Assembly (NCBI GenBank): GCA_018105865.1
Contig: CM030837.1
Coordinates: 13,242,225-13,306,224, forward strand
Source: Metaphire vulgaris
Lineage: Eukaryota > Annelida > Clitellata > Crassiclitellata > Megascolecidae
Length of the DNA: 64,000 bases
Direction of reading: 5' to 3'
Position numbers and translations under genes: made by a program. The notes beneath the pieces are model-generated. The model had not been told where the DNA came from and did not search any database. It was given only the letters and a program-made list of their open reading frames with translations. Below are positions 36,010 through 46,737 of this stretch, in pieces (the stretch's first letter is position 1; every line of letters starts with the position of its first letter).

Positions 36010-36272
36010 GTCTGTAGTCTTACAATTACATTATCTCCTTGTCTCGACACGCTATTGTTCTTTTCATCATTCCAACCAACCGGTTGCCCTTTATGCTACC
36101 TCCGCGCGTTGTCCAGATGGATTCATACTTCTACGGATGATCTCTCCAAGCCTCTCTCTTTCTGTATTCAGTGTCATTATTGGATCTTCCAAAATGAATT
36201 ACAGAACATTTATCTATATTAAAAAGCATCTGTCAGTTCACAAACCATTGGAAAAGTTTCTTCAGATCCTTC

Positions 36273-36564
36273 CAGTGGCGTAGCAATATGCTCGGGGGTC
36301 TTGGCTAAAAACGGGTAGAGGGCCCTTTCCAGAGACGATGTAACAAGTTTTGCGAAAATCTTGACGACCTTTTTTCCTTTGCTTGTCAGTCTTGTTGACG
36401 GTCTTTTTTATTTCGCTCGTCAGTCCTGTCCTGTGTTGACGACCTTTTCTTTGCATGACGACTTTAAAACTTTGTAAAAAAAATGTTGTTCGGGTCGGGG
36501 GCCTTTTGCAGGTCGGGGCCCTTGGCATTTGGCCAGGTCCGTCCATATGGCTGCTACGCCTCTG
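36273..36564. mobile_element. MITE with GGCGTAGCA ends and three T-run motifs
   Basis: The ends CAGTGGCGTAGCA and TGCTACGCCTCTG have target duplications GATCCTTC and TATCCTTC (7 of 8). Between 36361 and 36460 it carries three successive T-run palindromes (TTGACGACCT..., GTTGACGGTC..., GTTGACGACC...). Confidence 0.9.
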
Positions 36565-36737
36565 TATCCTTCTGTAAGAAGTAGAGCAAAAATAGGCCTA
36601 CACCAGTGTATTTTGCGTTACTCTTTTAATTGACCTGCCGTCATCTTGATATTTTTATGTTCCGCCCGCAAAGTGATTTAAGAGATCGTACATTTGGCCG
36701 TTAGCATTGCAACATTTTCCATTATCTCCACCACCAG

Positions 36738-36797
<60 letters not shown>

Positions 36798-36899
36798 TCG
36801 AGCTAATAATATTCGCCACAGCATGAGATTAAACAGGCACGGACTCTTTACTTTCCACTTCGGCTTCTCGCCGATTAAAAAAACGAGCCCATAATTCAA
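36565..36899. repeat. (TA)n microsatellite and flank
   Basis: TA repeats at 36740-36790. The flanks show no recognisable feature. Confidence 0.8.
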
Positions 36900-37330
36900 C
36901 GGAACTGCGAACAACGTCTGAAGGGCAAAGGTCGTACGTGCATGCAACAGCAATAACGAATACACGGAAAATCACTTTTGACAAAGTCTCTGCGCTCCGA
37001 GTGAGCGTAGACGGCGCCGGCGCCGCGCGGAGTTCACCTTGTGGGCGCAGCACTGACCTACACCGGGTCGTCATCACTGAATACCAGGTTTCGGTGGTTT
37101 TCACGGAGATAATCGAATCGAGTCCAAAACGAGGCGGCGCGGCGGCGGCGGCGGCGGCGACGAAGACCGGAGCTCGACTACGGTGGCGCGCGGTGGCCAA
37201 ACCGTTCGCCGGAATGCTTGGCGAGCGGTTCTCTCAGTATCGGCGTCCGTCGCTAATTAAGTATAGAACGGATTGGTTCGGGAGAAAATGACGGGTGAGT
37301 TCGGCTGTCGTGGGACGCGCATGCGCACTG
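36900..37330. other. CpG-rich patch, possible promoter or 5' exon
   Basis: GC- and CpG-rich DNA with GGC triplets (37136-37160), and GCATGCGCAC near 37320. Open frames occur on both strands but resemble nothing I know. A promoter region is possible; evidence is compositional only. Confidence 0.35.
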
Positions 37331-37504
37331 GCTCTCACTTTCGCGAGTTAAGATTTGCAATGTAGAACTTGCTATAATATAGTACAATCGTATAAAGGCT
37401 TACGCTTTGTTCGTATAAAACTGGATCCTTTACGATAATGATGAAAATCACAAGTGAATATCCATCAATTTTAAAATTTTAACATTCATGTTAATTTGAC
37501 TCGT
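37331..37504. other. No gene seen
   Basis: AT-rich spacer before the transposase relic. Confidence 0.5.
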
Positions 37505-37980
37505 TGCCTGATATTCAGCAATATTCAGATTATTACACATTTCAACAAGGCGGTGCACCCGCTCACCGAGCTCGTGAAATTATTGAACTGCTGACAAAAG
37601 GAAACTCCTGATTTCATATCTTATAATTTTTGACAGCCAAACAGTCCTACCCGGTTGATTATAAGATTTGTGAAATAATGCAGGAGAAGGTGTACAGAAC
37701 AAGATATCAGAACCATTGAAGAACTCCGCGAGCGAATTGTGAATGTATGGGCTGAACATGATCAGCTGGTCAGCAATGCAGCTATTGGTCAACGGAGAAC
37801 GCGTCTTGAAGATTGTGTTGGAGCCAATGGGGAACACAAAAAAACAAATTTTAGTCGAATGATAATTAATTAATTAACGTTCTGTCAGGACTTAAATGAA
37901 TTTAATTTTTTTAATTTGATAAATATTTACTAGTGTTTTTCATCATTGTCGCAAGAGATCCCGTTTTATCCGGACACAGT
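37505..37980 (+). pseudogene. Second mariner/maT transposase relic
   Basis: Broken frames read DYYTFQQGGAPAHRAREIIE (37525-37590), where the catalytic Asp of the QDGAPAH motif is now Gly. After frameshifts come RTIEELRERIVNVW and a diverged C-terminus ending near 37850. The likely right end is CCCGTTTTATCCGGACACAGTG (positions 37961-37981, given here as a motif). No left end is visible, so the copy is truncated and long dead. Confidence 0.75.
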
Positions 37981-37981
37981 G

Positions 37982-38686
37982 AATAGTTTCCTAATGTCTG
38001 TCTATCCCGTAACGCCCTCTTCTTTGGACGTCGTTTTATAATTGCTGCTAAGCAGCGTCATATTTAATAATGGGCGGAGCTTGTAGATGTTGTTTCATAT
38101 TTGTTTGGTTGGACGTTGCTTATATATCTTATAGCCTATATAGTTTCCTAACTTGTTATGTGTGTGTGTTTGTCCCCTCTTTTTTCCATTCCCTCCTTTT
38201 CCTTCTCATTCCTCTATCTCCTTCCCCGCTATCTCCCTATTGTTCCTCTCTCTTCATCTCCTCCCGTCCCTTTCATAATAGCCCCAAGCAAACATACGTC
38301 CCATTTTCCATCCATTCCATTCTTCATTCCTTTACCCTTCCCTTCTCTCTCCCTTCTCTCCCTCTTCTCTCATTTTTCTTTACCCTACACACTCCTCTAT
38401 CATTCCTCTATCTTGCTCCTCCACTCTCTCCCTTTCCCATCCCATATCCTTCCTATCTTCCTTCCCTCTCCTTTCCCGCTTTCTCATTCCCTCTCGATAC
38501 AACTCCACACAAACTAGATATCACTGACCCACATATTTCATACGTTCGATTATCTTCCACTCACTCATATTCATCCCGGCATTTGCAATGACCATCAACA
38601 AGTCGCAAATGGCAGACATTTTAACATGTAGGAATATATCTAAACGAGCCGATCTTTTCCAATAGCCAACTATACGTGACTTTGTC
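37982..38686. other. No gene seen; pyrimidine-rich tract
   Basis: From 38165 to 38490 the + strand is strongly C/T-rich with irregular CCTTCC/CTCTCC words. It gives long Ser/Pro/Leu-rich frames that I regard as compositional. Confidence 0.55.
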
Positions 38687-38694
38687 GCGAACAA

Positions 38695-38840
38695 CAATAG
38701 CCAGGAATTTGATCTGTGGGGGGGTATAATGTGATTTTGGGGGTGTAAATCTTTAAAAACTTTGAAAATCTTTAAACATGCATTAAAAATTTTAAAGGTA
38801 GTCTTATTTTGGGATATACCCCCCCGTCGCTACGCCCCTA
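38695..38840. mobile_element. 146-bp MITE, TACGCC family
   Basis: The left end CAATAGCCAGGAATTTGAT has lost a few bases of CAGRGGCGTAGCCAGG. The right end is CGTCGCTACGCCCCTA. Duplications GCGAACAA (38687-38694) and GCAAACAA (38841-38848) match at 7 of 8. Same family as 63673-63820. Confidence 0.85.
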
Positions 38841-38848
38841 GCAAACAA

Positions 38849-39078
38849 GTAACCCGGAAAACATCAAACTTTTCATCAAGCCATATTCCGTTCAAGGACA
38901 ATTCATTGGACAAAATTCTAGAACATTTACAAAAATGTAATATATCGGATACCGTTTGGCCGAATAAAATCAGGTATAAAGCACAACCTGGCTCTCCCGT
39001 TAAAAGTCGTAATGGAAATTTCGAAGCGGTGGTCAAATTCGGCTCATAACAACATTCAGAGACTTTTTACCTCGACTC
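38849..39078. other. No gene seen
   Basis: Short AT-rich stretch without recognisable coding sequence. Confidence 0.5.
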
Positions 39079-39086
39079 TATAAAAG
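39079..39086 (+). promoter_or_regulatory. Candidate TATA box
   Basis: TATAAAAG lies at the boundary between an AT-rich segment and the CpG-rich segment 39110-39560, which is where a core promoter could be. Transcription would start near 39110. No recognised coding exon follows, so this stays a motif-based suggestion. Confidence 0.3.
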
Positions 39087-40370
39087 CACGACTCGAGCAT
39101 CGACCTGGCGTCGATCGGAATCCGCTACGGCTGCTGTCCGTTGCGTTCGCCCACCGCGTCGGACCTACCCAAGCCCTCCTCCCTCCTGCTCCGTCGTTCG
39201 GTCGAACCCTTCGACGGCTCCGTCAGTTCCTACGCAGGCAGGAGCGGCGGCGGCGGCGGCGGCAGCGGCAGCAGCAGCAGCGCTAGTAACGGATTCCAGT
39301 GGATCAGCAGTTTCGAACACCGAAAATGTCCGACCGCATTTGAGTTTCGTGCTAAACATACGCTTTGGTATATCGTACACTTGGAGCGGTTCTTCACTGC
39401 GGCGTGCCATTTGCCTGGTCGTGTTCAAGGTCGTCGCGATGCGGTTCGAAGTCACGTCTTCTGGTCAGTCGCCGAATCGCGTTACTTTGAAGTACGATTG
39501 GTTGGGCCGCTAACTGCTTCCGTAGGCGACTCGTCGCAGACAGAATGTGGTTAATTAAGTCTATCGTCACAATTTTATTACGTACGGCCGTTTTCTGGAC
39601 TGTGACAAGGATTTAATTAATTGGTTTTTCTGTTAAGTTACCCGATTGAAAGTAATTTTCTCTTTGACGTGCGCTGATGCTATAATTAGAAAGATTCGTC
39701 TAAATAGAAAAGCTAGGAGCTATAAAAATGTTGGCTGGTTTTTTCAAACGCTCAACTAATATGTGTTGATAAATTTCTCAAACAGAAAGTGCTTGCTCAC
39801 TGGGATATATCCGAAAAATCCTGACGAGCAAATAAAGGTGATCATCTATTTCGCTTAGTTAAAATTCACCGTCTCAGGTAATTACGCAACTGGGCAAAAT
39901 AGTTGACAACCTTTTTTCTGAAGTTGAGGGCGCAGGGGCGACACTTGACAAGTTGCCTCAGGGCGGCAGACCGGCTCGCGACGCCCCCGCAGTCACAGAT
40001 GGGATTCGAAGCCTTAACCTGTATCGCATTTGCTCGAAATTTTTGAGTGTCAAAATCCTGACTAACAATTGGACATTACAAGATTCAGACCAAGACCAAG
40101 TTTTAAACGTCAAGACCCAGAGATTCCGAGACCAAAACTAAAACTGAGTCCTGAGAGGTCTCGAGACCAAGAAAGCTGCAACTCTGTCTATTAGATGAGC
40201 CAAGATCATTGGAGCAATTCTTCCAACGAGCGCCTACCAGAGATTCCTATGATCCGCTTAACTCGCTCCAGTTTCTCACGACCTCTGATATTAACTCTTA
40301 TAATCCATAATTGATTAATCTAAACTTATTAAGAGACACTTAGGTTCATTATATCGCATAGAGGAGGGCA
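39087..40370. other. CpG-rich patch, then no gene seen
   Basis: The segment 39110-39560 is CpG-rich with a GGC/AGC run at 39245-39285. The longest frame through it begins without an ATG and matches nothing I know. The rest to 40370 has a T-run motif in each orientation (about 39820 and 39901) but no clear element ends. Confidence 0.45.
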
Positions 40371-40378
40371 TTGTGACT

Positions 40379-40849
40379 CATGGGCGCTCAAAGAAAATTT
40401 TTCAGGAGGGGAAAAAGACACGTAATTTTTTCCAGGAGGGCAAAACACATTTTAACACAATGGTCATGGTTAATATTTTAGAAAAGTTTTCAAATTTCAC
40501 TGTCACTGGTATTTCACTGGTATTTGCCTTTTCCAGGGGGCAAATGCCCCTCTTGCCCTAAAGTGCGGGCGCCCATCAGGGACGCAATTTGGGGGAGGGT
40601 TACCCCCTGATTTTTGGGGAAAATTTTTTCTCCGAATTTTTGTGCGTTTAATTTCATTGTGTTCTCAATTGTTTTTATAATTTTTTACAATCACTGGTAT
40701 GTACTATGTAGTATCGTATATGTAGCATGTACTATGGACAAATCCAAATTTTCATACTGCATAGGTATTTTTAAAAATACTGCCTGCCTTGCAGTCGAAA
40801 GTCTTGCCCCTTCCCTGGAAACTATGAAATGACGGCCCTGTCGCCCATG
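40379..40849. mobile_element. Element with CATGGGCGC ends, carrying a MITE at its tip
   Basis: The left end CATGGGCGCTCAAAG and right end GCGGGCGCCCATG are inverted copies. Flanking 8-mers TTGTGACT (40371-40378) and TTGGTACT (40850-40857) agree at 6 of 8. The MITE at 40577-40840 sits one base from its right edge, so the final G is separated from the rest. Confidence 0.65.
40577..40840. mobile_element. MITE with CAGGGACG ends
   Basis: The ends CAGGGACGCAATTT and GAAATGACGGCCCTG have duplications GCGCCCAT (40569-40576) and TCGCCCAT (40841-40848), 7 of 8. Part of the duplicated target is the terminus of the surrounding element. Confidence 0.88.
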
Positions 40850-40857
40850 TTGGTACT

Positions 40858-41100
40858 GCTCCACTGACGCTGACCATCAATCGAGCATTTTCGGAGCTGT
40901 CCGATCAGAGTCAGAGATGGGTTAGAATTAGCAATTGAACGCATTGAATTAATCATTAACAGCTTGAATCTGGGCAGAGTCTTTCAATCCGTCGTCAGGT
41001 TCAAAGGTCTGAATTCGTCGTCTTCGGAATTATTCTAATGAAATCCAAAGTGGTGCCTAGACCACTGCCCCAATGCATTTATAACGCCTGACCTCCGCGC
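40858..41100. other. No gene seen
   Basis: Unassigned spacer. Confidence 0.5.
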
Positions 41101-41108
41101 CTCTTAAG

Positions 41109-41461
41109 GCAGTAGCGGATTTACCACGGTATAGTTGTACCGTGCAAAGTAAAAATTTAGTGGACCACCATTTCTATTGACAATATTTTTAACGATTCTT
41201 ATGACTAATTTTCTTAAACGTCTTTATTTTCCGAAATGCAATCATTTGTCACGCAATGTGTCCTGAAAAAAGAAAAAAATTTTTCGCCACTAGGCCTATT
41301 ACTCTTACACCTGATCTGTAACTCTTGCGTCTTCCGAAAGTTTCCCGAGAAAAGCTTTAAAAACACGACAAGCAAAATAGTTAATCTCGCCACTTTTTAC
41401 ACTTGATCTGTAACTTTTAGAAGAAAGTGTACCGGGGCCTAAATATGTAAATCCGCCTCTG
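41109..41461. mobile_element. MITE with AGCGGATTTAC ends
   Basis: The ends are CAGTAGCGGATTTACC and GTAAATCCGCCTCTG. The flanks CTCTTAAG (41101-41108) and ATCTTAAG (41462-41469) match at 7 of 8, with one extra G before the left CAG. The inside has an approximate direct repeat around ACTTGATCTGTAAC. Confidence 0.8.
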
Positions 41462-41469
41462 ATCTTAAG

Positions 41470-42173
41470 TTTATATTAAAAAATAAATATTGGGGCTGTC
41501 ACAGCGTGCGAAAGCATCGTTACGACACTAAGGAAGAAGAATAATAAATAAATATAGGCCTATATATAATATTTTCACATACACATCTCTTTAGGTCTGC
41601 CCTGACCTATACATACGGGGTCAAAGGTCAGCATCGACTAAGACCTGTCGTCGGGCAGTTTATGTCCAAGCAACATCACCTGAAATCCGTTAAGGCTTCT
41701 TACTGACTAACATGGCCAACTCCGCCATAGCCGGTGGCAAGCCCTGGTTGAGAAAGGAGGAGCCAAACACACACACAAACAAACATAGACGCCCATCGTC
41801 TTTTAGACGGACGCGTCTATAAACAAACGCAACACACACACACTAACATGGCCTGTGGATGTTCTACATGACCATAGAATAAATCTCCCAACGAGCATTA
41901 ATTAACCACAGTAAGCATTCAGCAGAAAGCATGACCATTTCACTCACCGGAAGAATGACAAATGTAATTTATTGAGCTCAATAAGCAACGAGTGATCCAA
42001 TTCAGATTATATATATAAATAAATATATATATAGTGTTATATATATAGTGTTATATATAGTGTTATATATAGTGTATGTTTGTATGCGATATATAATTAT
42101 TTTTCTGGACAGCTATAATAAATGTCTTCTTAGAGTGACGACTTCTCAGTGATGCTTGTTGCAGTATTTGGTT
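41470..42173. other. No gene seen; dispersed repeat copy and TA runs
   Basis: The stretch 41718-41845 is the + oriented copy of the repeat at 3450-3660. Short TA and TATAGTG repeats lie at 42005-42075. Confidence 0.5.
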
Positions 42174-42181
42174 GTTTCCGT

Positions 42182-42351
42182 CAGTGTTCAGATTCCATCC
42201 AGATTCCAGTCCTTTAGGGGGGGGGTTGACTTGGTTGGTGAGGAAGAGACATAGTTCAATGCCAAAATTTGTGTCAGTGTCGATTTTTGGGGGTGGGAGA
42301 ATTTGAATTTTTGAGGGGGAATCTCCCCTAACAGGCCCGGATTAAACACTG
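42182..42351. mobile_element. 170-bp MITE family, copy 4
   Basis: It begins CAGTGTTCAGATTCC and ends CCCGGATTAAACACTG, with perfect 8-bp duplications GTTTCCGT (42174-42181, 42352-42359). It has the family block GAGGAAGAGACATAGTTCAA. Confidence 0.93.
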
Positions 42352-42359
42352 GTTTCCGT

Positions 42360-43139
42360 TGAGGTTGGGATGGGGTTGCATTCCGGTGACTCAATCTTGA
42401 GTTTGTCTCCAAAGACCAAAAGGAACATTTTAGTTGCTCTGAATCGATGCAGCGGAGTCCCCATCGGTTCCATGATTATTAGGATACGAACATTATTCCT
42501 ACAGCCACACGCGGCTGACAGTTTAATGCTGGAACAGTTGTACGTTAACAGCAGATCGGGTCTATGTCAATTTTTGAAACGTCAATACTCAAACTGACTG
42601 ATCACGCACACAGTTCGGTAAATCCGTCACGATTAGGTCCTCGTTTTATCGACGACGATTTAATGTATGGAATAATGTAAATTCAAATTACATTGCCGGG
42701 CATCTGTATGTGACACATGCAATGGAAGCTATTCGATGGCAAATATTTCCATGGCGCGACTCAACGACTCTGGATAAGGAATTATGACGCACAGACGACG
42801 ACGACGACGACACTCCGCGGCCACTGCATGGTTATACAGCTCCTGGAAAAACCTTGTCGAGTGACGTTCTTCTGAGACTCGAAACAGGATAAGGTGAATC
42901 AGATAAACTGGAGGAGGAGGAGGAGGAGGAGGAGGACGGGGAGGGGGAGGAGGAGGGGTCGGCGCTGCTTGTTGTTATGCTGTCGTCGATGGCCACTTGC
43001 ACGAAATTGCAAATGCAAATGATCAATTGGCGTAGTCCGTCATACTCGACCTCGATTGCAAAGCGTTCGTATTTATTACTTCGTTGATCCTCCGCCGGTC
43101 GCAATCGCTGCCGGTTGCAGTCGCCGCCGCGTGTGTTAG
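42360..43139. other. No gene seen; GAC and GGA triplet runs
   Basis: The last 300 bp are CpG-rich, with (GAC)n at 42793-42812 and (GGA)n at 42910-42955. No exon is recognised. Confidence 0.45.
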
Positions 43140-43242
43140 ACGCCTCGGCGGCGGCGGCGGCGGCGGCGGCGCGCCGTGGGCAGAGCCACAGCCCTGATGA
43201 ATACCGGTCCCCTCTGCTGCGATGTCGATCTAATTCTGCCGT

Positions 43243-43287
<45 letters not shown>

Positions 43288-43620
43288 CGACGACGATGAC
43301 CACGATGATGATGTTGTTGATGATGATGATGTTGATGATGTTGTTGATGGTGATGATGTTGATGATGATGATGACGACGATGACGACGACTATGATGATG
43401 ATGACGACAATGACGATGATGATGACGACGACGATGACGACAACTACGACGATGACAACAATGATGATGACGACGACGACGATGACAACAATGATGATGA
43501 CGACGACGACGATGACAACAATGATGATGACGACGACGACGATGACGACGATGAATACGACGACAACGATTTCGATGATGTTGACGGTGATGGAATGATG
43601 ATGATGACGACGAGTCATTC
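43140..43620. repeat. Imperfect GAT/GAC trinucleotide array with GGC start
   Basis: (GGC)n at 43148-43172, then about 360 bp of GAT, GAC and AAC triplets (43243-43600). The + strand frame is poly-Asp over 217 codons. Third positions switch T/C as in any GAY array, and the array is likely a microsatellite rather than an acidic protein. Confidence 0.8.
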
Positions 43621-44188
43621 GAAATGCCAATCGCTGGTCGTCATTACGCGGCGCGATTTACGGCGAATTAAGCTTTCCGAACGCCGCAGATGTGTCGACG
43701 ACGACGACGACGACGGGCGTTCAGACGGTGCATGTTGTGGAATCATTGCAAAGTGTCCTCCGTTATAACGTTATGGAACCGCTCCGCGTGGTGCCGGGGG
43801 TCTGAAACTAATCCCGCAACCAGATTTCAAGTCCATCGATCATTGAGTGATCGACCGACTTGAAATTCGACAGAACTTCTGTTTCGGCTGCGTCGCTCGA
43901 TAATAATGGCTTCGTTCGAAAAAGTAATCGTCTGGACAAAATGCAGTGAAAGGTGCGTTGGCATGACGCGACGAGATCATACTTCGGATAGCTAGAATAA
44001 AGAGGTATGTATACAGCAGACGAAGTCACTGCCAAAATCAGCTTCACAAGGATAAAGACAAAATCGTTAAACGGTAGTTTCTCACTATTAATGTTGTGAA
44101 AGTCGTGAAAGGGTGTTTGACACGCAACTATCTGACATGAAAATGAGTCGTTCACGCTAGATAAGTAGGCCTACGATATCGTAGGTTC
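43621..44188. other. No gene seen
   Basis: A second (GAC)n run lies at 43696-43713. Otherwise nothing recognised. Confidence 0.5.
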
Positions 44189-44356
44189 TGGCCAGGGCTT
44201 AGCGACGGGGGGGTATATCGGTATATATCCCCCCAAAAATCAGTCTACCTTAAAGTTTTTAATGTGTTTCTTAAGAATTTAAAAGTTTTTAAAGATTTAT
44301 GCCCCCAAATCACAGTATCCTCCCCCCCCCCAATCAAATTCCTGGCTGCACCTCTG
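44189..44356. mobile_element. Degraded MITE, TACGCC family
   Basis: The left end is CAGGGCTTAGCGACGGGGG. The right end, inverted, is CAGAGGTGCAGCCAGGAATT, then TGATTGGGGGG. The inside resembles 38695-38840. No unambiguous target duplication. Confidence 0.65.
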
Positions 44357-44696
44357 GCCAATGGCTTCTGCGAAGCACAGCTCGGCAATACAGTCCTGAG
44401 TGACTTTGTGACAGGAAAATTGCCGATTTCACGAAGTGGTAAAATTACAAGCAACAAACGTTTCGAGATAATTACAAAATAAAACACAGTTACATACTCA
44501 CCGTGGCTTTCGATGTAATTACACCGACAATGCTTAACAACAAGACAAAAACACTGAAATGATTGCAAGTGCAGATAGAACGAATAAGAAGACGCTATCG
44601 TTATTTTTTATACTATTTATGACATGTTATTTTCTCTAAATAAGCGTTTAACACAATGATTTTGATATGCAATGTTGAAAGCAGTGGACAGACATA
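44357..44696. other. No gene seen
   Basis: Unassigned sequence. Confidence 0.5.
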
Positions 44697-45073
44697 ATAG
44701 CGCTTATCGGCTAACCGCGTTATATAGTTAAAATTAGAATCGGGAATCAGGTCACGCGCAATGCGCATGCGCATATGCAAATGTGGACAGTAAATGGTTG
44801 AATGCGAGCGGTATTTTAGAAAATATCAAATACTAAATTCATGCTGTTAACAATGCTCTGCACTCGAGCCAAAGTTGTAATTCAGCAACTGAATTGTCTT
44901 TAATATCACTACAGCGAAATTTTGCCCCTGGAAAGTCAGATTCTACCAGCTTTATTTTTTTAAAACGCGCTGCTTGACGCCATGCAACCTTCATGTTCAC
45001 TGGCTGCTCGCCGTCCACATTTGCATAAACCTGCGCGCGCAGCCTTGACCTAATGATTGTCGATAAGCGCTAT
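44697..45073. mobile_element. Inverted-repeat element with long diverged arms
   Basis: The left edge ATAGCGCTTATCGGC and right edge CGATAAGCGCTAT are inverted copies. The arms also share ATGCAAATGTGGAC (44775-44788) with GTCCACATTTGCAT (45013-45026) and AGGTCACGCGC/GCGCGCAGCCTTGACCT-like blocks. The left arm contains TGCGCATGCGCA (44762-44773), an NRF1-type motif, beside the octamer ATGCAAAT. The arms span some 65-90 bp. Superfamily unknown. Confidence 0.6.
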
Positions 45074-46085
45074 TGAAGTTAATTTCGCAATGTCGGCAGC
45101 AACTATTTTAATCGTCTTTGAACACAAACTTACTCAACGGGTTTTTCGAATAAGGCCTGCTTCGCTACATTGGGAATAGACATTATTTCCGTGATAAAAA
45201 GCGAGGCTATAGTAATATTTACAGCAGTTTGTTCCCTGATAAAAACCTCTCAGATTTTTGGAATAAGAATAAATTTAATGCTATCGATCTTCATCGTTCC
45301 CCGTTATGTGGCGATCCGGTAAAATTATTTTCGTTCACAGTGTAACCTACGACAATCAAAATGTTGAAATATCATTAAATCTCCATGTCTATCCTCGAAT
45401 GACAATGTAAAACAAATTCTTCCTGAGGAAATAATGCTGATGGTCAGACCTCTGGGTATAACCGCTGTCTTCAATGTTTGGCCTTCAAACGCCTTTTCTC
45501 TGCAGCGGACTGGTTCAATTGGCACACATAATTAATCTGTTCAATGTGCTTATTTAAGATCCAGCAGGAGCATTTCACGGCAATGGTCATAGGTCTAATA
45601 CTTTTTCTGGAACATTTCAGTGTGTTGATATATTTCCATGTCGAGTTTAACCTTTCCCGATCTGTCTTTTATCGATTATATTATTTTTATATAACTGCTG
45701 TGTGAACTTAAATTCTTTCTAACGCTTTATGAGGAAAAACGGCCTGAAAGACCTAGTTACAACCGGAAGAGTTGAGGGTAAAAGGACAAGAGAAACATAA
45801 ATGGTTGACATGCATAGTCGGATTAACCACGTTACGTATGTTTCAATAATTTAAACGGGCCTACTCATAAAAGTAGCAATTTAGGGTATCTACTATATTT
45901 CTACTATTACCAAAACACAGAGAATGTAATACTGGCGGATTGACCAATTTCTTAACTTTCCCGATATGTCCTTATGCAGTAAACATTTTGGGTCCTCACA
46001 CTGTGTGCGAAAGTAATGTTAAAACATTGAATACGTTAGCGATCGCCGATGTGGATAGCCCAGGGTGGCCCCTCTATTTCCTGGG
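45074..46085. other. No gene seen
   Basis: About 1 kb of AT-rich sequence without recognised features. Confidence 0.5.
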
Positions 46086-46088
46086 CAA

Positions 46089-46490
46089 GGGGCTGTCCAT
46101 TAATTATGTCAACAATTTTTGTGCAATTTTTGACTCCCTCCCCCTTATCAACAACTGTCAACTTTCAGTTACCCCCTATAATTATGTCAAAAACTTTTGA
46201 CCCCTCCCCTAAGATCAATGACAGATCCCAATAACAAGGTTATTATTTTTTGCGGTGATGACCTTTTTTTCTTTTTGCTCATCGAGTGTCAACATGAGGT
46301 GGTGATGACCTTTCGGCCATGCTTTTTTCAATTGTAATAAGTAGTATTCCATGAAATTTCCTATTTATTTATTATTTGTAAAAAGTGAAATTGTTGACGT
46401 CAACTTCTCTTGACCCCTCCCCTGTCAACAACTGTCAAACTTTTTAAAACCCCTCCCCCTAAATTGTTGACGTAATTAATGGACAGCCCC
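46089..46490. mobile_element. PIF/Harbinger-type MITE, copy 2
   Basis: The ends GGGGCTGTCCATTAATTATG and ACGTAATTAATGGACAGCCCC are inverted copies. A 3-bp duplication CAA flanks it (46086-46088, 46491-46493). It is collinear, in opposite orientation, with 29772-30177. The T-run motif (GATGACCTTTTTTTC, GCTCATCGAGTGTC) lies near 46256. Confidence 0.88.
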
Positions 46491-46493
46491 CAA

Positions 46494-46729
46494 CCAATAT
46501 TTTCCAGACCCAGTTGGCCAATGGCCATTACTGCTGACTCATGGATCATCATGATCTGATACTTATAAGCTCTAATAATCTTATTAAATCTTATCTTGTA
46601 ATAAGTTAGCATATATAGTCGTGTAATAGGTTAGTATAGACTATAGAATGGCATGCACTGTACAGCAATTCTAGCTGTAGAAAAAATTATCAGACGTTGA
46701 CATTTCAAACGTCATCAACTGATGAAGCT
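46494..46729. other. No gene seen
   Basis: Spacer between two elements. Confidence 0.5.
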
Positions 46730-46737
46730 ATTTTAAA

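Noticed and set aside
38070..38591. 173-codon Ser/Pro/Leu frame
   Set aside because: Lies in an irregular pyrimidine-rich tract; no signal or domain supports a gene.
43115..43768. 217-codon acidic (poly-Asp) open frame
   Set aside because: It follows a GAT/GAC trinucleotide array; other frames through the same DNA are equally long, and there is no domain outside the repeat.
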